From an uncultured Mollicutes bacterium (GTDB lineage Bacteria > Bacillota_I > Bacilli_A > RFN20 > CAG-826): DNA of 30,021 nucleotides. The stretch spans positions 1 through 30,021 of the forward strand of contig CALBGF010000253.1 of the NCBI GenBank assembly GCA_937893635.1, given 5' to 3'. The notes below the pieces were generated by a model. The model did not search any database, had not been told where the DNA came from, and saw only the letters and a program-made list of their open reading frames with translations. A program made the position numbers and the translations under genes. This document shows, in pieces, positions 16,052 through 24,029 of the stretch. Numbering within the stretch: position 1 is the stretch's first letter; the number at the start of each line of letters is the position of its first letter.

Positions 16052-18067
16052 CTATTTCACTGTTCTTACATAATTTATGTATTGATCTAATGTTTCTAAT
16101 AATTTGGTATTAACTTCATCAATAGTACTATTATCGAATTTAGCGGCCGCCATTGTAAAGTGTCCGCCACCACCAATTTTTTCCATTAATGATTGAACGT
16201 TAATAGTACCATCGCTTCGAGCGGATACTTTAACTTCTTTTTCACCAGTTCTGCCAATAACAAAGCAAGCATTAACGCCTTTAATTTGTAGTGTTTGGTT
16301 TGCAACTTTAGCTAATGTTGCACCTTCAATAATATCTTTTGGATCTGCTAATGAAACTACAACACCTAAATAAGGAGTTGAAGAGTTAGACATAATTTTT
16401 GTCTTTAAAGCATATTCTTCAAATTCATCTTTCAAGAAATCATCAGCTTGAGTATTATCTGCACCATATTCTTTTAGTATCATACATGCTTCAAATGTAC
16501 GCATACCTGCTGTCTTAGCTCTAAAGAAATTTGTATCTAAGTAAATACCAGCAAGCATAAATGTTGCATAAGCAGAAGGTAATTCCATCTTTGGGTTAAC
16601 ACTAGCGAATCGAATTAATTCAGAAACTAATTCACTTGCTGATGACGCTGATGGTTCAATATATGTAAATATTGGTGATTCAATAAATTCTTCGGCACGG
16701 CGGTGGTGATCCACAACTGCAACTTTAGTAGCTTCCTCTAATAACTTTGGACATAAAGTCATTGATGGTCTATGAACATCGGTAACAATTACTAAAGTAT
16801 TAGATTTAAGTTTATCCATCACATCGTGAGGTGACACCATGATACGATTAATATCATCACGTGAGAATAAAGTTGTAATAGCATTCTTAGTTTTTGATTC
16901 AACAGATTTAGGGTCAAATACAACAGAAGCTGGTTTATTTAAATTATCACAAATTGCTTTTAATCCTAAACTACTTCCCATTGAGTCTAAATCACTTTCT
17001 TTATGACCCATAATAATAACATTAGATGCCGCTTTAATTAAGCCCACTAATGAGTCAGCCATAACACGAGCTTTGACTTTATTATGTCTTTCTTGAGCTT
17101 CTGATTTTCCACCAAAGAAAGCTAATTCTTCACCATATTTAGAAACAACAACTTGGTCTCCACCACGAGACATAGCAATATCAATTGCCGATACAGCCAT
17201 TTCATTAATTTTCACAACATCAAAATATCCATGAGCAAAACCCATTGATAAAGTTAGTGGTGTTTCTTCTTTAGCATTTAATTCACGGACTTTATCTAAA
17301 ACAGAGAATTGGTCTACATCACGAACAATTTCAAAATCTTTATAAGCCATAAATGCCATATAAGCATCAGTACGATATTTTCTTAACAAAATGTTGTGCT
17401 TAGCGGCAAAGTCATTAATAGCTTTACGAACATTAGCAACTTGATCAGAGTTTTCATCAATGTTAATAGAAACATCAGAATAGTTATCAAGCATGATAAT
17501 ACCAATAACTGGTGCTTGTTCTTGAGAATAAGTATAGAAAGATTCAGCAGCGGTAATATCTTTAAAAATAAATAATCCTGCATCATGAAGATTCTTTACT
17601 TCATAGAAACGACCATTGATTTCTATTTTTACTGTTGCTTCATCGTTTTTATTATCTTTTAAAGATTTTAAAGCCGGTTGCCAATCATAAATATTATTGT
17701 CCATAATATTAATTTGACGTTCAGAGAATAATTCATTTGTCCAAATGATTGTATCTGCTTCATCAATTACTAATAAACCAATCATACCAAAATTATAAGC
17801 CTCTTGGACATCAGATCCAATGATACTAGCAGCTTTTAAATCTGTGGAATATCTTCTTCTTGTGACAATAAAGAAGACAACCAAAAATGAAATTGCATTT
17901 ACTAGGATAATCACAAGTAAAGCAATACACATAATAGTTATTGTAATATACTTTTGTAGTTGCCAAACATTATACTTCCAAAGTACAAAAAACGCCACTA
18001 CTAGGAGTAGTTGTATAAGTAAAGATACAAGACATCTAAACTTTAAGGATTTAATAGTTTTTAACAT
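16052..18067 (-). CDS. gdpP: Cyclic-di-AMP phosphodiesterase GdpP
   Basis: A 671-residue membrane enzyme that hydrolyses c-di-AMP to pApA and so tunes cell-wall and osmotic homeostasis. Two N-terminal transmembrane helices (about 11-30 and 38-68) are followed by a PAS-like domain (about 85-170) and a degenerate GGDEF domain ending near 'SRGGDQVVV'. The DHH domain has 'MGHKESDLDSMGSSLG' and 'VDHHRR'; the DHHA1 domain ends with 'GGGGHFTMAAAKF'. All main catalytic motifs are present. It is the first gene of the gdpP-rplI-dnaB-walJ-rlmH unit and has its own promoter, because a terminator lies between yybS and it. Confidence 0.95.
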   Translation of the reverse strand: MLKTIKSLKFRCLVSLLIQLLLVVAFFVLWKYNVWQLQKYITITIMCIALLVIILVNAISFLVVFFIVTRRRYSTDLKAASIIGSDVQEAYNFGMIGLLVIDEADTIIWTNELFSERQINIMDNNIYDWQPALKSLKDNKNDEATVKIEINGRFYEVKNLHDAGLFIFKDITAAESFYTYSQEQAPVIGIIMLDNYSDVSINIDENSDQVANVRKAINDFAAKHNILLRKYRTDAYMAFMAYKDFEIVRDVDQFSVLDKVRELNAKEETPLTLSMGFAHGYFDVVKINEMAVSAIDIAMSRGGDQVVVSKYGEELAFFGGKSEAQERHNKVKARVMADSLVGLIKAASNVIIMGHKESDLDSMGSSLGLKAICDNLNKPASVVFDPKSVESKTKNAITTLFSRDDINRIMVSPHDVMDKLKSNTLVIVTDVHRPSMTLCPKLLEEATKVAVVDHHRRAEEFIESPIFTYIEPSASSASELVSELIRFASVNPKMELPSAYATFMLAGIYLDTNFFRAKTAGMRTFEACMILKEYGADNTQADDFLKDEFEEYALKTKIMSNSSTPYLGVVVSLADPKDIIEGATLAKVANQTLQIKGVNACFVIGRTGEKEVKVSARSDGTINVQSLMEKIGGGGHFTMAAAKFDNSTIDEVNTKLLETLDQYINYVRTVK

Positions 18068-18080
18068 ATAACCACCTCAA

Positions 18081-18110
18081 TATCATTTATTATACAATAA
18101 ATAAATGATA
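18081..18110 (-). promoter_or_regulatory. gdpP promoter -10 box inside an 11-bp-arm palindrome
   Basis: The minus strand has TATAAT (rc of 18089-18094), about 22 nt before the gdpP start, with no strong -35. The -10 lies inside a perfect inverted repeat with arms 18081-18091 and 18100-18110 and an 8-nt centre. The transcript would start within or after the second arm, so a protein-binding operator is more likely than an RNA hairpin. Confidence 0.55.
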
Positions 18111-18193
18111 AATTGTTAGATAAGTTTTTAAAGCATAAGAAAAATTCCCGTATTTTCTATATGCATAAGCAACATAAACTATAAAAACATTTG

Positions 18194-18217
18194 AAAAAAG
18201 CGGACAAAACCAGTCCG
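18194..18217 (-). terminator. Intrinsic terminator behind yybS
   Basis: On the minus strand CGGAC (18213-18217), a 7-nt loop, GTCCG (18201-18205), C and then six T. It splits yybS from gdpP, which are adjacent in Bacillus. Confidence 0.85.
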
Positions 18218-18265
18218 TTTTCAATTATTTTATTAAATAGCAAGAAAATAAATTATTTCTAAATT

Positions 18266-19201
18266 TTATCTTAATAAACGATATCTATAGTTAAATATTG
18301 AATCTAAAAATCCAAGTATTATTAAAGCAATTGGAAAAACAAACATACCAATTAAAGGTAAAATTAGTAAATATCTTTTGTTAATTTTAGAAAAATAAAG
18401 ACTACAAAGCACTAATGCTTCAATTAGATACGCTAGCATTAAAATAACAAATATATTTAGTCCAATTGTAATTATAACTTGTACAAATCCAAATGTTTCA
18501 TATTCCACAATTGAATTGATAAAGAATAGACTAATAAGTGATAAAGGAAAAACAATATATGTTACTAATTTAGGAACGGCAATATTTAAAGATAATACAA
18601 ATGCTCCTAATTGGATTTTTAATAATTTTTCTGAAACTAAAGAAATAACAAAATATGTTAGAATCGCTTCAATTATACTTGTTACCACAATAGTTGCAGG
18701 TATAACGCTTACTAATAGCATTGTTAATGCTTTAGACATCCAATCGCTAATTGCTATGATTTTTGATAACATTGTAACCATCTCATTAGCTAAAGCTGTT
18801 GTGTCCTCAATGATTGTATAACCAAATAACGCCTTAGAAAAAACAACAGTTGTTAAAACGTTAACTAGTAGAGATCCTAAAAACATAACTCCCATTTTTA
18901 AACTTAACTTAGGAGTATTCCATTTTAAAACAAAAGAATAAATTACAGCAACAAGTGCAGATGGTAGTACATATAATAAACCCACTAACATATTAATTAA
19001 TATTCCTATTAGAACAGTTGCAACTGCGGGAATTATTGCTTTTTTCCAATCGTATTTAAGTCCATAAATAGTAATTGGAACTGGTAAAATAAAAGTTAAT
19101 CCACTAACAATAACACCACCAGTTAAGTTACTAATTAATAATAATACACCCATAATTGCGGTAACCATTGCCGCATCAGTAATATATCGAACTTTTTTCA
19201 T
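18266..19201 (-). CDS. yybS: YybS-like DUF2232 integral membrane protein
   Basis: A 311-residue polytopic membrane protein with about eight hydrophobic helices, starting 'MKKVRYITDAAMVTAIMGVL'. Length, topology and position between the ssb cluster and gdpP match YybS (DUF2232), a protein of unknown function conserved in Firmicutes and distantly like S-component or core-domain transporters. It starts 23 nt after the DUF4143 ATPase gene with AAAGGAAA as binding site, and no terminator lies between them, so the two are probably co-transcribed. Confidence 0.8.
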   Translation of the reverse strand: MKKVRYITDAAMVTAIMGVLLLISNLTGGVIVSGLTFILPVPITIYGLKYDWKKAIIPAVATVLIGILINMLVGLLYVLPSALVAVIYSFVLKWNTPKLSLKMGVMFLGSLLVNVLTTVVFSKALFGYTIIEDTTALANEMVTMLSKIIAISDWMSKALTMLLVSVIPATIVVTSIIEAILTYFVISLVSEKLLKIQLGAFVLSLNIAVPKLVTYIVFPLSLISLFFINSIVEYETFGFVQVIITIGLNIFVILMLAYLIEALVLCSLYFSKINKRYLLILPLIGMFVFPIALIILGFLDSIFNYRYRLLR

Positions 19202-19224
19202 AGCGTTTTCCTTTCTAAATTTTT

Positions 19225-20535
19225 TTACAAAAACATAATCATATATATCGGAAATGTTATTAAATTATCCTTTTCTACTATTATATTTTCATTTCCAAAT
19301 ATTAATCCTTTTTTTAGATTATATGGTTCTTTAACTAATTTTGGAATAGCTTTAAAATTGTATTGATCATCACCAGATTTAATCTCTATTGGAAGAATAG
19401 TCAAATTATCGTAATCATTAATTAAGAAGTCGACTTCTCCAACTTTTTTACTATCAAAATAATATAATTCGTGCCCGTGCGCTGATAATTCCATAGCACA
19501 TGCTGTTTCATAAACACTTCCTAGATTTACATTAACATCATTTTTTAAAATTGCATTAATATTATTTTTATATAATAGATTTGATAATATTCCCACATCG
19601 TTATAGTAAAGTTTTATTAAATTCTTACTTATTGATTCTGTTAATGGATAAATAGGATTTGATATAGCTTTTACACCAAGAGAAATACCAGAACTTATTA
19701 AGTAATCAAATTCATCTTCATATCTTTTTAAATTTGCATTTTTAATATCTTCAATATTTTTAAATATAATTCTTTTAACTTTGTTTTCCATATAAGATGG
19801 TAAATAATCATATATAGTTTTTATTTTAAGTTTGTGTTCTTCATCATATTTAGATGCATCGTCTTTATAATAACCATATATATCATTTTGCACATTTCTC
19901 ATCTTTGCAACATTTTGATTAATAACAAACTCTTTTACCGCATCTGGTAATCCGCCGCAAATTAAATATTCCTTAAATCTATTTAACATAAGATTATGAA
20001 TAGACTCTTTAACTTGTTTTTTCTTTTCATAGCAGTCTTTTAAGTACTTTATTACTTCATCACTTGTACCATTAGCTAAAAGAAATTCTTCAAAATCCAT
20101 AGGATACATTTTAACTTCTTCTATGCTTCCCATAGGAATAAATTCATGTTTTAAGGTTATTCCTAATAAAGACCCACTAGCAATATATCTAAATTTATTA
20201 TCTTTTTTTAATGGCTTTAATAAAGTTAATAAGTGAGGATAAACTTGTATTTCATCAATAAAAACAATAGTGTCTTTAACATCATTAAGTTTTTCGCCAT
20301 AAAGAGCGCTTAATTGTAAATAAAAATCTTTTGTAGTTTTAACATCTTTAAAATATTCATCGCCATCTCTATCTTCTTGCATATTTATTTCAATATAGTT
20401 TTTAAAATATGCTTGAGCCGTTTCTCTAATGATAAAACTTTTACCAATTTGTCTTGCACCTGTAATGATAAGAATTCTATCATCATTGTTTTTATAATAC
20501 TCTTTAAGTTTTGTCTCTATTTTTCTAAAAAACAT
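19225..20535 (-). CDS. AAA+ ATPase with DUF4143 domain
   Basis: A 436-residue protein of the AAA_14-DUF4143 type. The ATPase part has Walker A 'TGARQIGKS' (about 25-33), Walker B 'IVFIDEIQ' (about 90-97) and the sensor-like 'YIASGSLLGI'. The C-terminal DUF4143 domain includes 'GSVYETACAMELSAHGHELYYF' without further gaps and ends in a nuclease-like core 'VGEVDFLIND ... PIEIKSGD' (D-x-ExK-like). Function is unknown; the family occurs in many scattered copies in gut bacteria and is often thought to be mobile or defence-related. I chose ATG 20535, 8 nt after AGGTGA; GTG 20547 and ATG 20544 overlap that site. It sits between the rpsR terminator and yybS and carries unusual upstream repeats. Confidence 0.85.
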   Translation of the reverse strand: MFFRKIETKLKEYYKNNDDRILIITGARQIGKSFIIRETAQAYFKNYIEINMQEDRDGDEYFKDVKTTKDFYLQLSALYGEKLNDVKDTIVFIDEIQVYPHLLTLLKPLKKDNKFRYIASGSLLGITLKHEFIPMGSIEEVKMYPMDFEEFLLANGTSDEVIKYLKDCYEKKKQVKESIHNLMLNRFKEYLICGGLPDAVKEFVINQNVAKMRNVQNDIYGYYKDDASKYDEEHKLKIKTIYDYLPSYMENKVKRIIFKNIEDIKNANLKRYEDEFDYLISSGISLGVKAISNPIYPLTESISKNLIKLYYNDVGILSNLLYKNNINAILKNDVNVNLGSVYETACAMELSAHGHELYYFDSKKVGEVDFLINDYDNLTILPIEIKSGDDQYNFKAIPKLVKEPYNLKKGLIFGNENIIVEKDNLITFPIYMIMFL

Positions 20536-20553
20536 AGTTTTCATCACCTTTCC

Positions 20554-20666
20554 AATGCTTTTCTAATATAATTATACATATATTTTAGTGCTTTTCCAAT
20601 GATTTCAAACTCAATTTTAAGTGTTTTTCCAAAATATTTAGGCATCAAAATAAGTGCTTTTCCAAA
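20554..20666 (-). repeat. Four 14-nt direct repeats with an exact 33-bp period
   Basis: On the minus strand the core ATTGGAAAAGCACT and close variants occur at 20653-20666, 20620-20633, 20587-20600 and 20554-20567 (the last reads ATTAGAAAAGCATT). Start-to-start distance is 33 bp each time, and the 19-bp spacers are unrelated. The third copy supplies the -35 box of the ATPase promoter. Confidence 0.85.
20571..20599 (-). promoter_or_regulatory. Promoter of the DUF4143 ATPase gene
   Basis: On the minus strand TTGGAA (20594-20599), a 17-nt spacer and TATAAT (20571-20576), about 36 nt before ATG 20535. The -35 lies within a 33-bp-phased repeat, and the last repeat lies downstream of the -10. Confidence 0.65.
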
Positions 20667-20686
20667 ATTCATAAACTTTCATTAAC

Positions 20687-20719
20687 AAAAAAAAGAGATA
20701 GCGTTTTTTTACTACCTCT
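20687..20719 (-). terminator. Intrinsic terminator of rpsF-ssb-rpsR
   Basis: On the minus strand AGAGGTAG (20712-20719), a 10-nt loop, CTATCTCT (20694-20701; one G-U pair), then a run of T. It lies 30 nt behind the rpsR stop. Confidence 0.88.
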
Positions 20720-20749
20720 AATTTTGATTTGCTTAGTTTAATAATTAAA

Positions 20750-20977
20750 TTATTCAACTGTATATGGTAATAATGCCATATAACGAGCATTTTTAATTGC
20801 AACGGCCAATTCTCTTTGGTGTTTTGCACATGTACCAGTTGTACGACGTGGTGAAATTTTACCATTGAGTGAAATATAATGTTTTAACATTTCTACATCT
20901 TTAAAATCGATGAATTTGCCTTTGTTTTTGCAAAAATTACAGACCTTCTTACGTGGTCTCATTTTCTTATAACCCAT
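20750..20977 (-). CDS. rpsR: 30S ribosomal protein bS18, cysteine-containing (C+) form
   Basis: A 75-residue protein of the small-subunit platform that pairs with bS6. The core '[20 protein letters not shown]' begins with C-x-x-C, and '[10 protein letters not shown]' adds another Cys and a His; '[12 protein letters not shown]' is the usual C-terminus. These residues suggest a zinc-binding (C+) S18, whereas B. subtilis S18 lacks the full set. The start has AAAGG upstream. It is the last gene of rpsF-ssb-rpsR and is followed by a terminator. Confidence 0.95.
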   Translation of the reverse strand: MGYKKMRPRKKVCNFCKNKGKFIDFKDVEMLKHYISLNGKISPRRTTGTCAKHQRELAVAIKNARYMALLPYTVE

Positions 20978-21001
20978 AAAATATCCAACCTTTCTTTAAA
21001 A

Positions 21002-21445
21002 TTAGAATGGTAAGTCATCATCAGCGATGTCTACCGTATTAAGATTTTTGTTTTCTGTTGGCACTTCTACTGTATCTTCTGGGAATACTGGATCAATTGG
21101 GGTATTTTGAACTGGTGTTGCTGCTCTTGGTTCTAAAAATTGAACAGAGTCACAAACAACTTCAAATACTGAAACATTTTTTCCTTCCTTAGATACATAA
21201 GTGCGTTGTGTTAAACGTCCTTCAACGCCAACTAGTGAACCTTTATGAGTGAATTTAGAAACAGAGTCCGCAACATCTCTCCATGCAATACATGGAATGA
21301 AACTTGTTGATTTTTCGCCGTTTGCGTTTTTAAAACGATCATCAACGGCAACAGTGAAGGAAACAACAGAAGTATTGTTTTGAGCAGTCTTTCTTAATTC
21401 TGGGTCACGAGTTAAACGTCCAATTAAAACTACACGATTAATCAT
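21002..21445 (-). CDS. ssb: Single-stranded DNA-binding protein
   Basis: A 147-residue SSB with one OB fold: 'MINRVVLIGRLTRDPELRKT' at the start, 'VSFTVAVDDRFKN' and 'FIPCIAWRDVADSVSKF' in the core. A short Pro/Thr/Glu linker leads to the acidic C-terminal tip 'DDDLPF', which binds partner proteins in replication and repair. I chose ATG 21445, preceded by AAGGAG at 9 nt; the longer frame starts inside rpsF. It lies between rpsF and rpsR as in most Firmicutes. Confidence 0.96.
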   Translation of the reverse strand: MINRVVLIGRLTRDPELRKTAQNNTSVVSFTVAVDDRFKNANGEKSTSFIPCIAWRDVADSVSKFTHKGSLVGVEGRLTQRTYVSKEGKNVSVFEVVCDSVQFLEPRAATPVQNTPIDPVFPEDTVEVPTENKNLNTVDIADDDLPF

Positions 21446-21470
21446 TTCGATTTTCTCCTTTATAATTTTA

Positions 21471-21758
21471 TTAGTCTCTATCAACTACAATAATGTGACG
21501 AATAACATTAGCATCGATCTTAACTAAACGATCGAATTCTTTAGTTGCAGCTGGTTCAGCTGAAATTTTTTCAACAACGTAATAACCTTTCATTTGGTCT
21601 TTAATTTCATATGCTAAATCACGGAGACCCCATTCTTTAACATCAGTAATTGAAGCACCATTAGAAGTTAAAATGTTATTTAATTTTTCGATTTCGTTTT
21701 TACGTTCTTCTTCGCTTAATTGTGGCATAAGAATATACATAATTTCGTACTTACGCAT
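21471..21758 (-). CDS. rpsF: 30S ribosomal protein bS6
   Basis: A 95-residue ribosomal protein of normal length. 'MRKYEIMYILMPQLSEEE', 'WGLRDLAYEIKDQMKGYYVV' and 'DANVIRHIIVVDRD' are typical. It forms a complex with bS18, encoded two genes downstream. GGGAGGTG lies upstream of the ATG. It is the first gene of the operon and has a structured leader of about 75 nt. Confidence 0.96.
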   Translation of the reverse strand: MRKYEIMYILMPQLSEEERKNEIEKLNNILTSNGASITDVKEWGLRDLAYEIKDQMKGYYVVEKISAEPAATKEFDRLVKIDANVIRHIIVVDRD

Positions 21759-21780
21759 GAGTACACCTCCCTATGGTCAA

Positions 21781-21834
21781 TCTGGCTATTTTAGATAAAT
21801 AGCAGAGAGCATTTTTGATAGCCTTCACACTATC
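21781..21834 (-). promoter_or_regulatory. Structured rpsF mRNA leader, possible S6:S18 autoregulatory element
   Basis: Two hairpins lie between the promoter and the rpsF binding site. The first is GATAG/CTATC (21817-21834). The second (21781-21806) pairs UCUG with CAGA and CUAUUU with AAAUAG, and has one bulged C on the 3' side. Leaders bound by the S6:S18 complex are known from rpsF operons of several bacteria. I cannot confirm that this one carries the same motif. Confidence 0.4.
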
Positions 21835-21840
21835 GATAAG

Positions 21841-21869
21841 ATTATATCTTATCACCATTTAAAAGTAAA
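21841..21869 (-). promoter_or_regulatory. Promoter of rpsF-ssb-rpsR
   Basis: On the minus strand TTTACT (21864-21869), a 17-nt spacer and TATAAT (21841-21846). It lies about 80 nt before the rpsF start. Confidence 0.7.
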
Positions 21870-21891
21870 GAAATTTTAATTACTGATAATG

Positions 21892-21947
21892 CAAAAAATC
21901 ATTTCGCTCACATAAATAATATAGTGAAACAAAATGATTTTTCCGTT
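21892..21947 (-). terminator. Intrinsic terminator of the Clp-type ATPase gene
   Basis: A long hairpin: on the minus strand AAAAATCATTT at one end and AAATGATTTTTT at the other, extended inward by CAC/GTG around a loop of about 12 nt. The T run follows on the minus strand, about 15-70 nt behind the stop. The reverse strand also ends in T, so it may act in both directions. Confidence 0.8.
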
Positions 21948-21959
21948 TAAATTTTTGAA

Positions 21960-24017
21960 TTAATTTTTATTTGGGGTGCTAATTGCCTCGAGCACATTGT
22001 CTAAAGCTAGTTTTTTGATATATCTAGCCCCATACTTCTTTAATTTTTTTAAATCAACATCCAACTTGTTTTTAATATCTAAAGTTGTATCATATCTAAA
22101 ACTGGCTTTTTCTATATATTTATTATAAATTTGTATAGCTACATCTTCATTTAGATAATCAAAGTTAACAATAAGGTTTATACGATTTAATAGTTCAGAT
22201 CTAAAGATATTTTCTAATGCATTTCCGTTATCAAAATTATTTTTTTGTTTTACATCATTACTATCTAGGCGGAATTTATTTGTGCTAATTGGATTAATTG
22301 GCGCTGCATTACAAGTCATGATAAATATAACGTTTTTGCAGTCAATTATATTGTTTTTCGCATCAATAAAATATCCTTCATCAAATATATTTAAGAAAAA
22401 GTCTTGCACGTCTATACACGCTTTATCAATTTCGTCTAATAATACTAAGGAATTAGGATGCATCTTAATTTTCTTAATAAAAGCAGGCATTTCATCATGA
22501 TTAGAATATCCAGGTGCTGATCCAATTAATTTATTTAATGATGTCACATCTTTATATGTGGCCATATCAAGTTTAATAAAGCAATCTTTTACTTTATAGT
22601 ATTCTTTAGCAATAATTCTTGCACTTTGTGTTTTTCCTACTCCGCTTGGTCCTACAAACAGCATAGTTGTTAATGGCTTATCTTCTTCTACTAAACCAAA
22701 CTCAATTTTAAGCATTTCTTTATAAATCTTTTCAATTGCGTTATTTTGTCCTAGAATTTCTTCTTCTAATTTTTCTTTTATTAATAATGCTTTTTTCTCT
22801 TTAGAAATAGAAACATTATAAGTTTTTTCTACCATTTTATTGATATTTTCTTTGGTTAATTCGTTTTTAGCAAGAACACAACTATTATCTAATATATCAA
22901 TGGCTTTATCTGGAAAAGACATATTTGGGATAAATTCTTCCGCTACTTCTACGATGTAATTTGTAAGATTATCCGCTATTTTCAATTTATAATAATCTTC
23001 ATAAATTGGTTTTAAAGTATTTAATATATTTAATGTTTCATCTTTATTAGATGGGTCTACATAAATGATTTGAAATCTTCTATTTAGAGCTTTATCTTTT
23101 TCAAAGATTGTATGATATTCATCTACCGTGGTTGCGCCAATGATTTGAATATCTCCTCTAGATAAATATGGTTTTAATATATTACTTGCGTCAATTGCAC
23201 CTTCCGCTCCACCTGCTTTAATAATATTATGAATTTCATCAATAAATATAATTGCATTACCATCATCAGATACGTTTTTAATTATCTTTTTTAATTTTTC
23301 TTCAAATTCTCCACGGTATTTTGTTCCGCCGACGACAGAAGAAATATCCAATTCATATATTCGTTTTCCTTCTAGTCCTGGGATTTTATTTTTCGAAAGT
23401 AGTTGAGCTAATTCTTCCACAATTGCGGTTTTTCCTACACCAGGATTACCAACTAAAATAGCATTAGGCTTATTTCTTCTTTTTAAAGCCATAACAAGCT
23501 GTTGTAATTCATTACTTCTTCCAATAAGAGGATCTTTTTTTATATTTGATAAATCATGCAAATCAATAATTCTATCTAACTCGCTATGTCTTCTTTGATT
23601 TTTAATAACCAGTGCTAACAACATATTAATATCAACTTTGTTATTAATAAATATTTCACGGCAAATACCATTTAAGTTCTTTAAAAATACTATTTCCATG
23701 ACATTAACGCTTACTTTATCTTCTTTAAATTCTCGACTTTCTTTTTGTGATTCATCAATTAACTTTTTAAAGTTATCATCATACTCCATAAAGAAAATAT
23801 CGTTCTTTTTTATCGAATCAAAAGCTTTAATATCACTAATAACACTTTTAAAAGTAATACGATATTTTTTTAAAGCAATTGTTAAAATATTATCAGGTAT
23901 TTTTAATATGGCAAGCAAAAAATGCTCGCATCCTATCGATGTGTGTGATAAATCAAAAGATAACGATTCCGCCGAAGAAATAATTCTTTGTGCTTCTAGA
24001 CTAAATTTTTCAAGCAT
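21960..24017 (-). CDS. Compact ClpA/ClpC-like double AAA+ ATPase without middle domain
   Basis: A 685-residue Hsp100-type unfoldase. Residues 1-140 resemble a Clp N-domain ('GCEHFLLAILKI'; its second repeat is weak). D1 has Walker A 'GNPGVGKT' (190-197), pore loop 'KYRGEFE' (233-239), Walker B 'IIFIDEIH' (256-263) and the arginine-finger region 'ALNRRF'. D2 has Walker A 'GPSGVGKT' (456-463), Walker B 'VLLDEID' (525-531), 'FRSELLNRI' and sensor 2 'YGAR'. The D1-D2 junction is too short for the ClpC or ClpB middle domain. Where ClpC has its V-G-F ClpP-binding tripeptide this protein reads 'NKFRLD' (580-585), and the D2 pore loop is GYSN rather than GYVG. It may be a ClpP-independent or partner-specific unfoldase. 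AGGAGAG precedes the ATG. Confidence 0.85.
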   Translation of the reverse strand: MLEKFSLEAQRIISSAESLSFDLSHTSIGCEHFLLAILKIPDNILTIALKKYRITFKSVISDIKAFDSIKKNDIFFMEYDDNFKKLIDESQKESREFKEDKVSVNVMEIVFLKNLNGICREIFINNKVDINMLLALVIKNQRRHSELDRIIDLHDLSNIKKDPLIGRSNELQQLVMALKRRNKPNAILVGNPGVGKTAIVEELAQLLSKNKIPGLEGKRIYELDISSVVGGTKYRGEFEEKLKKIIKNVSDDGNAIIFIDEIHNIIKAGGAEGAIDASNILKPYLSRGDIQIIGATTVDEYHTIFEKDKALNRRFQIIYVDPSNKDETLNILNTLKPIYEDYYKLKIADNLTNYIVEVAEEFIPNMSFPDKAIDILDNSCVLAKNELTKENINKMVEKTYNVSISKEKKALLIKEKLEEEILGQNNAIEKIYKEMLKIEFGLVEEDKPLTTMLFVGPSGVGKTQSARIIAKEYYKVKDCFIKLDMATYKDVTSLNKLIGSAPGYSNHDEMPAFIKKIKMHPNSLVLLDEIDKACIDVQDFFLNIFDEGYFIDAKNNIIDCKNVIFIMTCNAAPINPISTNKFRLDSNDVKQKNNFDNGNALENIFRSELLNRINLIVNFDYLNEDVAIQIYNKYIEKASFRYDTTLDIKNKLDVDLKKLKKYGARYIKKLALDNVLEAISTPNKN

Positions 24018-24029
24018 ATTTTCTCTCCT

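Noticed and set aside
20554..20666. CRISPR-like array (repeats at constant spacing)
   Set aside because: The repeats are only 14 nt with 19-nt spacers, they degenerate at one end, include a promoter -35 box, and no cas genes are near. A promoter-associated repeat array explains them better.
20638..20865. 75-residue minus-strand ORF overlapping rpsR
   Set aside because: It lies mostly within rpsR in another frame and runs through the terminator into the repeats. It has no ribosome binding site and shows no protein-like composition.
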